Assembly (NCBI GenBank): GCA_022841375.1
Contig: JALHRQ010000014.1
Coordinates: 27,314 to 91,313 of the forward strand
DNA length: 64,000 nucleotides
Direction: 5' to 3'
Source: Burkholderiales bacterium
Lineage (GTDB): Bacteria; Pseudomonadota; Gammaproteobacteria; Burkholderiales; SG8-41
Below, in pieces: positions 55,817 to 64,000 of the stretch; position 1 is the stretch's first letter, and each line of letters begins with the position of its first letter. The position numbers were made by a program, and so were the translations under genes. The notes under the pieces are model-generated. The model had not been told where the DNA came from. It searched no databases and saw only the letters and a list, made by a program, of their open reading frames with translations.

Positions 55817-55978
55817 ATGAGCGAGCAAAAACCCACCAACACCCCGGTTCCTGACGGCCACACGCCTTATTACACAACGCGTCAGATGGCCCCCAACGAA
55901 AAGGGATTTGTCGGTTACGAAACCGTCTGGAAGCCGTTCCAGAAGGAAGTTGAATACAAGACGCCGAAAAAGCCTTAA
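55817..55978 (+). CDS. 53-residue protein at the end of the apr operon
   Basis: A short frame: MSEQKPTNTPVPDGHTPYYT followed by TRQMAPNEKGFVGYETVWKP and FQKEVEYKTPKKP. It is hydrophilic, with no cysteine or membrane segment. AAAGGTGAC lies just before the ATG and a terminator follows 160 bases later. The strong codon use and clean ribosome binding site suggest a real gene. Family unknown. Confidence 0.6.
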   Translation: MSEQKPTNTPVPDGHTPYYTTRQMAPNEKGFVGYETVWKPFQKEVEYKTPKKP

Positions 55979-56135
55979 GCGCTTGATGCCGTAGCATCGG
56001 TGGGCCTGACCCGCGCGGTTACACCGGACGGACGACCGTCAAGTGACTGTTTTTCACCGCGACTGGCATACCGGCAAGCGGGCCATCGAGAAGGCGCTGG
56101 TTGATCACTTCATCGACTGAGCCTGCGTTTCGGCA

Positions 56136-56168
56136 GTAAAAAAACCGCCTTCAGGGCGGTTTTTTTAC
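56136..56168. terminator. Bidirectional intrinsic terminator between apr operon and sat
   Basis: GTAAAAAAACCGCC and GGCGGTTTTTTTAC form perfect 14-base arms around a 5-base loop, with A and T tracts on either side. It ends the apr operon (plus strand) and sat (minus strand). Confidence 0.92.
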
Positions 56169-56197
56169 GTACGGATTGTTCCGTTACGACCGTGTTT

Positions 56198-57415
56198 TCA
56201 GCGCGCGGAATGGCCGCTAAGTTTTACTTCGACCTTGTCTTCGTCCTTGATCGTCGCGTAGTACGCGCGGAGCACTTCCAGCACTTCGGGACGACTGAAT
56301 TCCGCCGGTACGGCATCGCCATCGGAAAGCCATTTGCGCAGCTTGGTGCCAGAAACCAGCAGGCGGTCCTTTTCGCCGTGGGGGCAGGTCTTGGCCGAAG
56401 CCATGCCGCCGCACTGGTAGCACCAGAACGTCCAGTCGATTTTCAGAGGCTGTGTCTCAAGCGCCCCACGCGGAATTTCGTCGAAGATGTGGTGGGCGTC
56501 GAATGGTCCGTAATAGTTGCCGACACCGGCATGGTCGCGGCCGATGATCTGGTGGGAGCAACCGTAGTTCTGGCGGAACAGGGCATGCAGCAGCGCCTCG
56601 CGCGGACCCGCATAGCGCATGTCGAGCGGGTAGCCGGATTGAACAACGGTTTTCTGCACGAAATACTTTTCGATCAGCACCACGATTGCTTTGGTGCGCA
56701 CGTCGGCAGGGATGTCGCCAAGCTTGAGATTGCCGAGCAGCGAATGCACCAGCACGCCGTCGCAGACTTCGATGGCAACCTTGGCCAGGTATTCGTGGGA
56801 GCGGTGCATCGGGTTGCGCGTCTGGAAAGCGGCGACCGTGGCCCAGCCGTTGGCGTCGAACACGGCGCGGGTTTGCGCCGGGGTCATGTACATCGCGCCG
56901 TATTTTTCCGGAAAACCCCCTTGCGTCAGCACTTTAACCGGTCCTGAAAGGTTCACGTCAGCTTGCTCCATCACCATTTTTACACCCGGATGGTCGGGGT
57001 CCGTGGTGCGGAACACGGTTTTGCATTCGTGTGCTTTGTCGATCGCGTATTTTTCGGTAACTTTCAGCGTTGCAAGAATCTCACCGGTATCCGGATCAGT
57101 CAGTGCGATCTCACTATTGAGTTTGATTGAGTCCGCATGTTGGGAGGTGGTCGACAGCGTGATCGGTATCGGCCAGAAAATGCCGCTGGCAAGTGAGTAG
57201 TGGTCGCAGACGCTGCGCCAGTCATCGTGACCCATGAATCCGTCCAGCGGTGTGAACCCGCCGATGCCGAGCATCAGCAAGTCGCCTTTTTCGCGGGAGC
57301 TGACGGGTATTTTCGGGAGGCTCGTTGAGCGTTTGCGTTCCGCATCGAGCGCGGGACCAGTAAGCAACAACGGCTTTAGTGCGCCCCCTCCATGGGGATT
57401 AACCAGCTTGGACAT
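56198..57415 (-). CDS. sat: Sulfate adenylyltransferase (dissimilatory ATP sulfurylase)
   Basis: 405 residues, homo-oligomeric ATP sulfurylase of the Sat type: [15 protein letters not shown] (QTRNPxHRxHE), [15 protein letters not shown] and a zinc-binding set C-x2-C-x8-C ([13 protein letters not shown]). In sulfur oxidisers it converts APS and pyrophosphate to sulfate and ATP, completing the AprBA step. The start ATG is at 57415. It is convergent with the apr operon. Confidence 0.96.
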   Translation of the reverse strand: MSKLVNPHGGGALKPLLLTGPALDAERKRSTSLPKIPVSSREKGDLLMLGIGGFTPLDGFMGHDDWRSVCDHYSLASGIFWPIPITLSTTSQHADSIKLNSEIALTDPDTGEILATLKVTEKYAIDKAHECKTVFRTTDPDHPGVKMVMEQADVNLSGPVKVLTQGGFPEKYGAMYMTPAQTRAVFDANGWATVAAFQTRNPMHRSHEYLAKVAIEVCDGVLVHSLLGNLKLGDIPADVRTKAIVVLIEKYFVQKTVVQSGYPLDMRYAGPREALLHALFRQNYGCSHQIIGRDHAGVGNYYGPFDAHHIFDEIPRGALETQPLKIDWTFWCYQCGGMASAKTCPHGEKDRLLVSGTKLRKWLSDGDAVPAEFSRPEVLEVLRAYYATIKDEDKVEVKLSGHSAR

Positions 57416-57644
57416 AGGATTCCTGTAACTGCGGTTTTTGAGTGGAAATCAGTTTTCGAAGGTAGCATCCGGTCATCGGGCGATTGATCCAATTATTTTA
57501 TGTTGGGATAAGGGGGTGGATGTTGCCATCCATACTATGGAATTATTACCTTTTAGTTCTCATTGTAATAGGACGTTACCTCAAATATTTGGTGCTACCA
57601 TTCCCGGCCTGTTTGATTTTTATTAAACCTATGAAATTGGCGGC

Positions 57645-59090
57645 ATGCAGAGACACGGCTCACTGATTACAGCGCTTGCAGGAGCGCTTTTTTTGTTTTT
57701 GACGACCGCACATGCTGCGGCGCAATTTCAGTTGTCAGACCCTTTCGGTTCCAATGAAAGGGTTGCACCGGCACCGCATTTGCGCTGGGCCCCTCCCACG
57801 AAGCTGCCCGCCGTCGGTGCCACTATGGCGACGGAGGAATTCGCCCAAAACCAGCCGTTGACCCTGCCGGAGCTGACTGAATTCGCGTTGCGCAACAACC
57901 CGCGTACCCGACAGTCGTGGCTGGCTGCCCGCGCCGCGGCTGCGGGTGTGGGGATCGAGCAGGCTGATCAGCTGCCACAGATCAGCGCGGCTTATGCTGT
58001 AACCCGCACCCAGCAGGTAACCAATCAGGGGGCGATTGTGCCGTGGCAGACGCGATACGGCCCTTCAGTCACGCTGAGTTATGTGCTCTACGACTTTGGC
58101 GTAAGAGCCTTTCAGATCGAGAACAGTGAATACCGCCTGTTGGCGGCCAATCTGGTGCATAACCGGGCTTTGCAGGACGTGATGTTTCTGGTGGAGGCTG
58201 CGTACTACCGTCTGATCGGCAACGATGCCTTGGTCAAGGCCAACGAACTGTCGCTGCGCAATGCCGCAACCGTGCTCGAAGCGGCGCAGAAGCGCCGCGA
58301 GTCCGGATTGGCGACTGTGGCCGACGTCTATCGTGCGGAAACACAGTTCGCTCAGGCGCAGCTCAATCTGACGCGTAGCCGGGGCGAACTGGAGAAGTCG
58401 CGCGGCCAACTGGCCTCGGTGGTCGGCTTGCCGGTCAATCGGTCGATCGGCGTGCGCCCGCTGGAGGCGCCGCCGCAGATCGGCGAAGTGGCGTCGTCGA
58501 TCGGCGACCTGCTGGCTCGGGCCAAGGCGTCACGGCCTGATCTGGTCGCGGCGGAAGCGCAGGTGCGCGCTGCACAGGCTAATGCCAAGGCGGTGTCGCG
58601 TGCCGGACTGCCCTCAATTGAGGTCGCCGGTGGTGGCGGACACACCATGTTTAATGACAACAGGCCCGCGGCCAGCAACTACAGTGCTGGCTTGTTGGTG
58701 CGTATTCCGATTTTTACCGGATTCCGCGATACCTACAGCGCGCGTCAGGCGCAAGTCCAGGCCGAAGCGGCGGAGGCCAGCCGCGATGTGCTGGTCAGAC
58801 AGGCTGAGGTCGAGGTCTGGCAGAGTTATTACGACCTTACGACGACAGCCAGCAGCATTTCCAGCACCGAGGCTCAGGTGCGTTCTGCCGAACAGACCGC
58901 GCAGGCAATGCTGGCCCGCTACCAGAGCGGATTCGGCAGCATTCTTGACCTGATCACCGCGCAGCAGGAAGAATCGAATGCGCGGGTGCAACGTATTCAG
59001 TCCTATCTGGATTGGTTTACTACGCTGGCACGGCTGCAGGTTGCGGTCGGCGCGAGCGATCTACTCAAGGCAGCGGGCGGAGCGAAATGA
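57645..59090 (+). CDS. TolC family outer membrane efflux protein
   Basis: 481 residues: signal peptide to about residue 27 (FLTTAHAAA), then two outer-membrane efflux repeats (TLPELTEFALRNNPRTRQSW; TVLEAAQKRRESGLATVADV; a second copy from ARAKASRPDLVAAEAQVRAA). It is the exit duct of the tripartite pump encoded by the next two genes. Its end overlaps the adaptor start (ATGA). Confidence 0.92.
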   Translation: MQRHGSLITALAGALFLFLTTAHAAAQFQLSDPFGSNERVAPAPHLRWAPPTKLPAVGATMATEEFAQNQPLTLPELTEFALRNNPRTRQSWLAARAAAAGVGIEQADQLPQISAAYAVTRTQQVTNQGAIVPWQTRYGPSVTLSYVLYDFGVRAFQIENSEYRLLAANLVHNRALQDVMFLVEAAYYRLIGNDALVKANELSLRNAATVLEAAQKRRESGLATVADVYRAETQFAQAQLNLTRSRGELEKSRGQLASVVGLPVNRSIGVRPLEAPPQIGEVASSIGDLLARAKASRPDLVAAEAQVRAAQANAKAVSRAGLPSIEVAGGGGHTMFNDNRPAASNYSAGLLVRIPIFTGFRDTYSARQAQVQAEAAEASRDVLVRQAEVEVWQSYYDLTTTASSISSTEAQVRSAEQTAQAMLARYQSGFGSILDLITAQQEESNARVQRIQSYLDWFTTLARLQVAVGASDLLKAAGGAK

Positions 59091-60355
59091 AACGACTGAT
59101 CATGTTGCTGGTGTTTGCCGCAATCAGTGCGGGCATTGCGGGCGGTTACTGGTATTGGCAGCAATCGGGCCAGTCCGGTCCCGGAGCGACCAAGGCGGAA
59201 AAAGGCAAAGGCAAGGGCGGACGCGGCGGGCCGCTGACCGTCAAAGCGACCCGCGCGGTGTCGAAACCGATGCCGGTGCTGATCGAAGCCGTGGGCACTG
59301 TTGAATCCGAGCACAGCGTGCAGGTGCGCGCACAAGTCAGCGGCGTGCTGCAGGTTGTTCAGTTCAAGGAGGGCGACAAAGTCAAGGCGGGGCAGATCTT
59401 GTTCCAGGTTGACCCGCGCACTTTCCAGGCGCAGTACAACCAGGCAATGGCTGCTGTGGCGAGAGACAAGGCGCAATTGGAGAATGCCAAAGCGCAACAG
59501 CAGCGTCTTGAGCCGTTGCTCAACCGCGAATTCATAACCCGTCAGGAATATGATGTGGCGGTGACTTCGGCAAAATCGCTGGAAGCCACCCTGCAGTCTT
59601 CGCAGGCGCAGCTGGAGCAGGCCAGGATACAACTCGATTATTCGCGTATCACCGCGCCGATCAATGGCCGGACCGGCCAGTTATCGGTGCGCCCCGGCAA
59701 CCTGGTGGTGGCGTCCGGCGGTGGCGTGCCTCTGGTGACAATCAACAGCACGGATCCGATCCTTGTGGCATTCAGCATTCCGGAGCGCCAGTTGGAGCAG
59801 GTCCGTCGTTACCAGAATGAAAAGGACATGAGGATTGAAATTCTGCCCGATCGCACCGGCGCGCCGGTGGCGGCAGGCAAACTCGTGTTCGTCGACAACA
59901 CGGTGACCACGCAGACCGGTACTGTGCTGCTCAAAACCCGCGTCGACAATTCTAAAGAAGTCATCTGGCCCGGCCAGTTCGTGAATGTGCGCATTGTGCT
60001 GACGGTGGAGCAGGATGCGGTTGTTCTGCCCGAGGCGGCAGTGCAGCCGGGGCAGGAAGGCAGCTTTGTTTATCTGATTGATGAGTCAAGCAAGGTCAAA
60101 GTTCAGCCCGTCAAAGTGTCGCGCCAAATGGGCAATGAAATTGTCATTGCTTCGGGCGTCAAGGCCGGAGACCAGGTTATTACCGAAATTCCGCAAACCC
60201 TGATGCCGGGCGCCACCGTAAAGATTGCCGATGGTGAGTCAAAGGCTGGTGGTGAAAAAGGCAAGGGCAAGGGCAAAGGTAAGGGTGAAGGCAAAGGTGG
60301 TGAGGGCAAAGGCGACAAGAAGTCAGAGGCGAAGTCTGAAGCCAAGTCCGAGTAA
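59087..60355 (+). CDS. RND efflux periplasmic adaptor (membrane fusion protein)
   Basis: 422 residues from the ATG at 59087. N-terminal anchor (LIMLLVFAAISAGIAGGYWY), lipoyl domain in two halves with a helical hairpin between (GVLQVVQFKEGDKVKAGQIL, QYNQAMAAVARDKAQLENAK), a beta-barrel domain (FSIPERQLEQVRRYQNEKDM) and the membrane-proximal domain. The C-terminal 40 residues are an odd Lys/Gly/Glu low-complexity tail (KGKGKGKGKGEGKGGEGKGD). AcrA/MdtA type; substrate unknown. Confidence 0.92.
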   Translation: MKRLIMLLVFAAISAGIAGGYWYWQQSGQSGPGATKAEKGKGKGGRGGPLTVKATRAVSKPMPVLIEAVGTVESEHSVQVRAQVSGVLQVVQFKEGDKVKAGQILFQVDPRTFQAQYNQAMAAVARDKAQLENAKAQQQRLEPLLNREFITRQEYDVAVTSAKSLEATLQSSQAQLEQARIQLDYSRITAPINGRTGQLSVRPGNLVVASGGGVPLVTINSTDPILVAFSIPERQLEQVRRYQNEKDMRIEILPDRTGAPVAAGKLVFVDNTVTTQTGTVLLKTRVDNSKEVIWPGQFVNVRIVLTVEQDAVVLPEAAVQPGQEGSFVYLIDESSKVKVQPVKVSRQMGNEIVIASGVKAGDQVITEIPQTLMPGATVKIADGESKAGGEKGKGKGKGKGEGKGGEGKGDKKSEAKSEAKSE

Positions 60356-60372
60356 ATGAAGGGAAAGACGCC

Positions 60373-63300
60373 ATGAATCTGTCACGCATTTTTATTGAGC
60401 GGCCAGTAGCAACGACCATTCTGGTTGCCGCCATCGTGATTTTCGGGGCGATCGCTTTCCGGACGTTGCCGGTCAATGATTTGCCCAACGTCGATTTCCC
60501 GACCATATCGGTTACAGCGGAATTGCCGGGCGCCAATCCGGAAGTGATGGCGTCTACTGTGGCGACACCGCTGGAACGTCAGTTCAGTCAGATCGCCGGC
60601 GTGGATGCGATGAATTCGGTGAACTCGACCGGCCGCACCCGCATTACGCTGCAATTCAGTCTTGAGCGCGACATCGATTCTGCTGCGCAGGACGTGCAGA
60701 CGGCGATTTCACAGGCTGCCCGCCGCATGCCGGAAGGCATGGATCCGCCGACGCTGCGCAAGGTCAATCCCGCTGATGCGCCCATCTTGTTTCTGGGCGT
60801 CACCGCTCAGACCCTGCCGATGCAGGCGCTCGATGAATTTGCGGATACGCACATTGCACAACGTCTGTCGATGGTGAATGGTGTTGCGCAAATTGTGGTA
60901 TTCGGCTCGCAAAAATATGCGGTTCGCGTGTTCCTGGATCCCGAGGCACTGTCGAAGCGCGGCTTGGGGTTGGACAAAATTGTGGGATCTATTCAGAACG
61001 CCAACAGCAATCTGCCGTCGGGTGTGTTGCAGGGTGCGGCGCGAAATTTTACCGTTAAATCGTCAGGTAAGTTGGAAAATGCCAGTAATTTCAATGAGTT
61101 AATTGTCGCATACAAAGATGGCATGCCGGTCCGGCTCTCCGATATCGGGCGCGCCGAAGACAGTTTCGAGAACACCAAGGTCAAAACCTGGCTAAACGAC
61201 GAACGGGCCATCCAGCTGGCGGTCTACCGTCAGCCGGGCGCCAATACGGTCGAGGTGGTGAAGAACATTCGTGCGCTGTTCCCGGCAATCGAGCGTGAAG
61301 CGCCGCCCGGTGTCCGTATCAGCGTGGTCAACGACCGCGCTGAATTCATCCAGAGCTCCATTAACGAGGTGAAGCTGCATCTCGGTCTGTCGGTAATACT
61401 GGTGGTGCTGGTGATCCTGGTATTCCTGCGCAATGTCACTTCAACGCTGATTACCGCGCTGATACTCCCCACCTCGGTCATTGGCACATTCGCAGCGATG
61501 TACGCCCTTGGCTACAGTCTCAACAACCTTTCGATGATGGCCATTATCCTTTCAGTAGGGTTCGTGGTTGATGATGCCATCGTGGTGCTGGAGAACATTA
61601 CCCGCCATATGGAGATGGGCAAGAACCGCATGCAGGCCGCGCTCGAAGGGGCCAAAGAAATCGGCTTTACCGTGCTGTCGATGACTATTTCTCTTTCAGC
61701 TGTGTTCATTCCCATTTTGTTCATGCAGGGCATGCTGGGACGGTTGTTCCGTGAGTTTGCGGTCACCGTCGGCATGGCGGTGCTGATTTCGGGTGTTGTT
61801 GCGTTATCAATGACGCCGATGCTGTGCAGCCTGATGCTGAAGCCTACGCATGAACATGGCCGCGTCTACAATTTTCTGGAGTGGATGTTTGATTCCGCCC
61901 GTGATTTTTATCGCGTAACGTTGACCTGGACCATTCATCGGCCGACGCTGATGTTGGTTGGTTCGGTGGTGTTTTTGGTGTTGACTGTTGTCCTGTACAA
62001 AGTGATCCCGCAAGGTTTTATTCCGCGCCAGGATACCGGGGTATTTTTTGGCAATGCCATCGCGCCGGAAGGAACACCGTTCCGTGAACTGGAGCAGCGT
62101 TTAAAGAAGGTGTCCGAAATTGTCCAGAAGAATCCTAATGTCGATACGGTCATGTCGACCGCGGGACAGGGCACCGGCGGTGTGGTGGGGGACAACATTG
62201 CACGGATTATTGTGCGTTTGAAACCGCGTGACGAGCGGAAATTTGGTGCTGACCAGATCATCCAGGAACTGCGGCGATCTTTTGCCAGCGGCGCCCAGGG
62301 GCTCCGCGTGTCAATGAACAATCCGCCTTCGATTAACGTTGGTGGTTTGATCAGCACCGCTGACTACCAGTTGGTAGTGCAGGGCACGGAATTGAAGACG
62401 TTGTATGGACCTGCGCAGGAACTCGAAGCCCGGTTGCGCGAACTGACTACACTGCAGGACGTCAGCACCAGTCTTGAATTGAGGAACCCTGAAATTCAGA
62501 TCGACATCCTTCGCGATCGTGCGGCAGTGCTCGGTGTTTCGCCGCAGCAAATCGAATCGGCGCTTTATAACGCTTATGGCGGACGCAGGATTTCCACCCT
62601 TTACGGTGCCTCCGACCAGTACTACGTCCTGCTTGAGCTAGATCCCAGGTTTCAGAGGGATATCAATGCGCTGCGCTCGCTGTTTGTGCAATCTTCTTCC
62701 GGTCAGATGGTGCCGATCCATGCGGTTGCTGACGTGCGTATGGGGGTTGGTCCGGTTTCAGTCCATCATTACGGCCAGTTACCCTCGGTAGTGCTGTCGT
62801 TCAACCTGGTACCGGGCGTATCAATTGGCGATGCAGTCGCCCAGGTGCAGGAATTGGCCGCAGAGACTTTGCCCAGTGGTGTTACTGCAGCTTTTGCAGG
62901 CAGCGCCAAGGCCTTTGAAGATGCCTTCCGCACGCTACCCATTCTGCTGCTCGTCACCATTGTGGTGATTTACATGGTGCTGGCGATTCTCTACGAACAC
63001 TATGGCCATCCCATCACCATTCTGACGGCGCTTCCGTTTGCAGGTTTCGGCGCGTTGCTGATGCTGATGCTGTTCGGAATGGAACTGAATGTATTCAGTT
63101 TCGTGGGCATCATTCTGCTGGTAGGGTTGGTGAAGAAAAACGGCATCATGATGGTCGATTTCGCACTTCAGCTTCAGCGTGATCAGGGCTTGGGGCCGGC
63201 AGAAGCGATTGTCGAAGCGTCAGTGATCCGTTTCCGCCCGATCATGATGACCACCATGGCGGCAATTTTTGCGACATTGCCTCTCGCGCTGGGTACCGGC

Positions 63301-63477
63301 ACCGGCTCTGAAATGCGTCAACCGCTGGGCATTGCGGTAGTCGGCGGGTTGTTGTTCTCGCAGATGCTGACGCTGTATGTCACGCCGACGTTTTACGTCA
63401 GCATGGATCAAGCCGTAGGCTATTTCCGCCGCTGGCGCCAGCGGCGCGTAGCAGCGTTGTCCGCGACGGGTCGTTAA
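60373..63477 (+). CDS. RND efflux pump inner-membrane permease (HAE1/MdtB type)
   Basis: 1034 residues with the twelve-helix RND layout and two large periplasmic loops. FIERPVATTILVAAIVIFGA at the N-terminus and the proton-relay motif region VDDAIVVLENITRHMEMGKN with helix-4 Asp residues are typical of AcrB/MdtB drug pumps. It uses the proton gradient to expel solvents or drugs. It is the last gene of the three-gene operon, 17 bases after the adaptor. Confidence 0.93.
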   Translation: MNLSRIFIERPVATTILVAAIVIFGAIAFRTLPVNDLPNVDFPTISVTAELPGANPEVMASTVATPLERQFSQIAGVDAMNSVNSTGRTRITLQFSLERDIDSAAQDVQTAISQAARRMPEGMDPPTLRKVNPADAPILFLGVTAQTLPMQALDEFADTHIAQRLSMVNGVAQIVVFGSQKYAVRVFLDPEALSKRGLGLDKIVGSIQNANSNLPSGVLQGAARNFTVKSSGKLENASNFNELIVAYKDGMPVRLSDIGRAEDSFENTKVKTWLNDERAIQLAVYRQPGANTVEVVKNIRALFPAIEREAPPGVRISVVNDRAEFIQSSINEVKLHLGLSVILVVLVILVFLRNVTSTLITALILPTSVIGTFAAMYALGYSLNNLSMMAIILSVGFVVDDAIVVLENITRHMEMGKNRMQAALEGAKEIGFTVLSMTISLSAVFIPILFMQGMLGRLFREFAVTVGMAVLISGVVALSMTPMLCSLMLKPTHEHGRVYNFLEWMFDSARDFYRVTLTWTIHRPTLMLVGSVVFLVLTVVLYKVIPQGFIPRQDTGVFFGNAIAPEGTPFRELEQRLKKVSEIVQKNPNVDTVMSTAGQGTGGVVGDNIARIIVRLKPRDERKFGADQIIQELRRSFASGAQGLRVSMNNPPSINVGGLISTADYQLVVQGTELKTLYGPAQELEARLRELTTLQDVSTSLELRNPEIQIDILRDRAAVLGVSPQQIESALYNAYGGRRISTLYGASDQYYVLLELDPRFQRDINALRSLFVQSSSGQMVPIHAVADVRMGVGPVSVHHYGQLPSVVLSFNLVPGVSIGDAVAQVQELAAETLPSGVTAAFAGSAKAFEDAFRTLPILLLVTIVVIYMVLAILYEHYGHPITILTALPFAGFGALLMLMLFGMELNVFSFVGIILLVGLVKKNGIMMVDFALQLQRDQGLGPAEAIVEASVIRFRPIMMTTMAAIFATLPLALGTGTGSEMRQPLGIAVVGGLLFSQMLTLYVTPTFYVSMDQAVGYFRRWRQRRVAALSATGR

Positions 63478-63615
63478 GCCCTGATATTTGTTGATCGAGG
63501 TGTTGCGTTACCCAAAAAAAATATGGATAATCGCGGGCTTCGCTGATGAAAGACCTGAACGTTAGCCAGATCGATCAGGGGTCAGCAAAAGCCGGTTCAG
63601 CAGTTAAATTGTTTG

Positions 63616-63644
63616 TTGACAGACAGAAAACAAACAGTCATAAT
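63616..63644 (+). promoter_or_regulatory. Strong promoter before tRNA-fMet and 16S rRNA
   Basis: A perfect TTGACA (63616-63621) and CATAAT (63639-63644) are 17 bases apart. It lies 20 bases upstream of the tRNA and is the only strong promoter seen ahead of the rRNA operon. Confidence 0.7.
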
Positions 63645-63664
63645 TCTGGGCTTGGTTGATCGGG

Positions 63665-63741
63665 CGCGGGGTGGAGCAGTCTGGCAGCTCGTCGGGCTCA
63701 TAACCCGAAGGTCACAGGTTCAAATCCTGTCCCCGCTACCA
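63665..63741 (+). tRNA. Initiator tRNA-fMet (CAT anticodon)
   Basis: 77 bases with encoded CCA. Acceptor CGCGGGG pairs with CCCCGCT except for position 1, where C1 faces U72, the unpaired end that marks initiator tRNAs. The anticodon stem has the three G-C pairs (CGGG CTCATAA CCCG). It lies 153 bases ahead of 16S rRNA. Confidence 0.96.
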
Positions 63742-63743
63742 AC

Positions 63744-63755
63744 GTTCTTTAAAAA
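63744..63755 (+). promoter_or_regulatory. rRNA leader with boxA-like antitermination site
   Basis: GTTCTTTAAAAA resembles boxA (TGCTCTTTAACA), the site for the NusB/NusE antitermination complex. It lies just after the tRNA and ahead of 16S, as usual in rRNA leaders. Confidence 0.5.
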
Positions 63756-63893
63756 ATTACAGCCGATAAGTGTGGGCACTTGGTCTTGAGTGCGCTGTGT
63801 GAGGTAACTCGCACGGTCATCAAGATACAAAGAAGTGCTCGCACGACGAAATAGAAGCAAACGTCAAGCGAGAGTAATAATTTTGCAGAGATT

Positions 63894-64000
63894 AAACTGA
63901 AGAGTTTGATCCTGGCTCAGATTGAACGCTGGCGGCATGCCTTACACATGCAAGTCGAACGGTAACGCGGGGGCAACCCTGGCGACGAGTGGCGAACGGG
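63894..64000 (+). rRNA. rrs: 16S ribosomal RNA, 5' part
   Basis: The start is set by similarity to the E. coli 16S 5' end; AGAGTTTGATCCTGGCTCAG (universal primer 27F site) lies at 63902. ATTGAACGCTGGCGGCATGC and GAACGGTAACGCGG are typical of Betaproteobacteria. The gene runs off the window. Confidence 0.97.

Noticed and set aside
56043..56120. Short frame GTG to TGA encoding about 25 residues (VTVFHRDWHTGKRAIEKALV and five more) before the apr terminator
   Set aside because: Very short, no ribosome binding site seen, and position alone does not prove it is translated.

Overview
The window is a chromosomal segment of a GC-rich betaproteobacterium. Evidence for this is the 5' end of the 16S rRNA gene at the right edge, a prfB gene with its programmed frameshift, a class I PHA cluster, and an aprMBA plus sat locus of the sulfur-oxidiser type. 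The organism was probably a sulfur oxidiser able to store polyhydroxyalkanoate and polyphosphate. I cannot name the genus.

Layout. 1-3.1 kb: a Fur-boxed ferric iron ABC transporter (fbpC partial, fbpB, fbpA). 3.1-9.2 kb: an NlpC/P60 hydrolase, a short secretin-like protein, DUF924, DUF502, an amidohydrolase, an orphan HigA-type antitoxin, a palindromic repeat and a ThDP-dependent acetolactate-synthase-like enzyme. 9.24-14.39 kb: a chromosomal integron. An integron integrase gene with an in-frame TAG lies on the plus strand behind a LexA-boxed promoter. An attI core site follows, then six cassettes on the minus strand separated by attC sites. The cassettes encode AbiV (phage abortive infection), BrnT/BrnA, a small membrane protein, a 361-residue membrane protein, HicA/HicB, and another small membrane protein.

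14.4-26.3 kb: DinG-like helicase, a TAXI-type binding protein, YkvA, RimO, the PHA cluster (phaR, phasin, phaB, phaC), a ZIP transporter, PgeF and RluD. 26.3-39.8 kb: BamD; a copper module (copA, copZ, csoR) with a palindromic CsoR-type operator; a glycine-zipper protein; acetoacetyl-CoA synthetase; a GIY-YIG gene bracketed by inverted repeats; lysS; prfB; PPK2; recJ and its partner. 40-47.8 kb: lolCE-type permease and lolD, AlkA-type glycosylase, DUF2062, comEC, scpA and scpB. 47.8-50.7 kb: a NorD/CbbO VWA protein beside a broken NorQ/CbbQ ATPase. 50.8-57.4 kb: a phosphoesterase that appears to start at CTG, then aprM-aprB-aprA, three accessory genes (135 aa, SlyD-like, 53 aa), a bidirectional terminator and convergent sat. 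57.6-63.5 kb: a tripartite RND efflux operon. 63.6-64 kb: a strong promoter, initiator tRNA and the start of an rRNA operon.

The genes fall into three working groups. AprBA and Sat together turn sulfite into sulfate and ATP, with AprM as likely membrane electron acceptor. PhaB, PhaC, PhaR, phasin and acetoacetyl-CoA synthetase make, coat and recycle PHB. The integron is the accessory part: its front cassette is a defence gene, two cassettes are toxin-antitoxin pairs, and its integrase looks inactivated.
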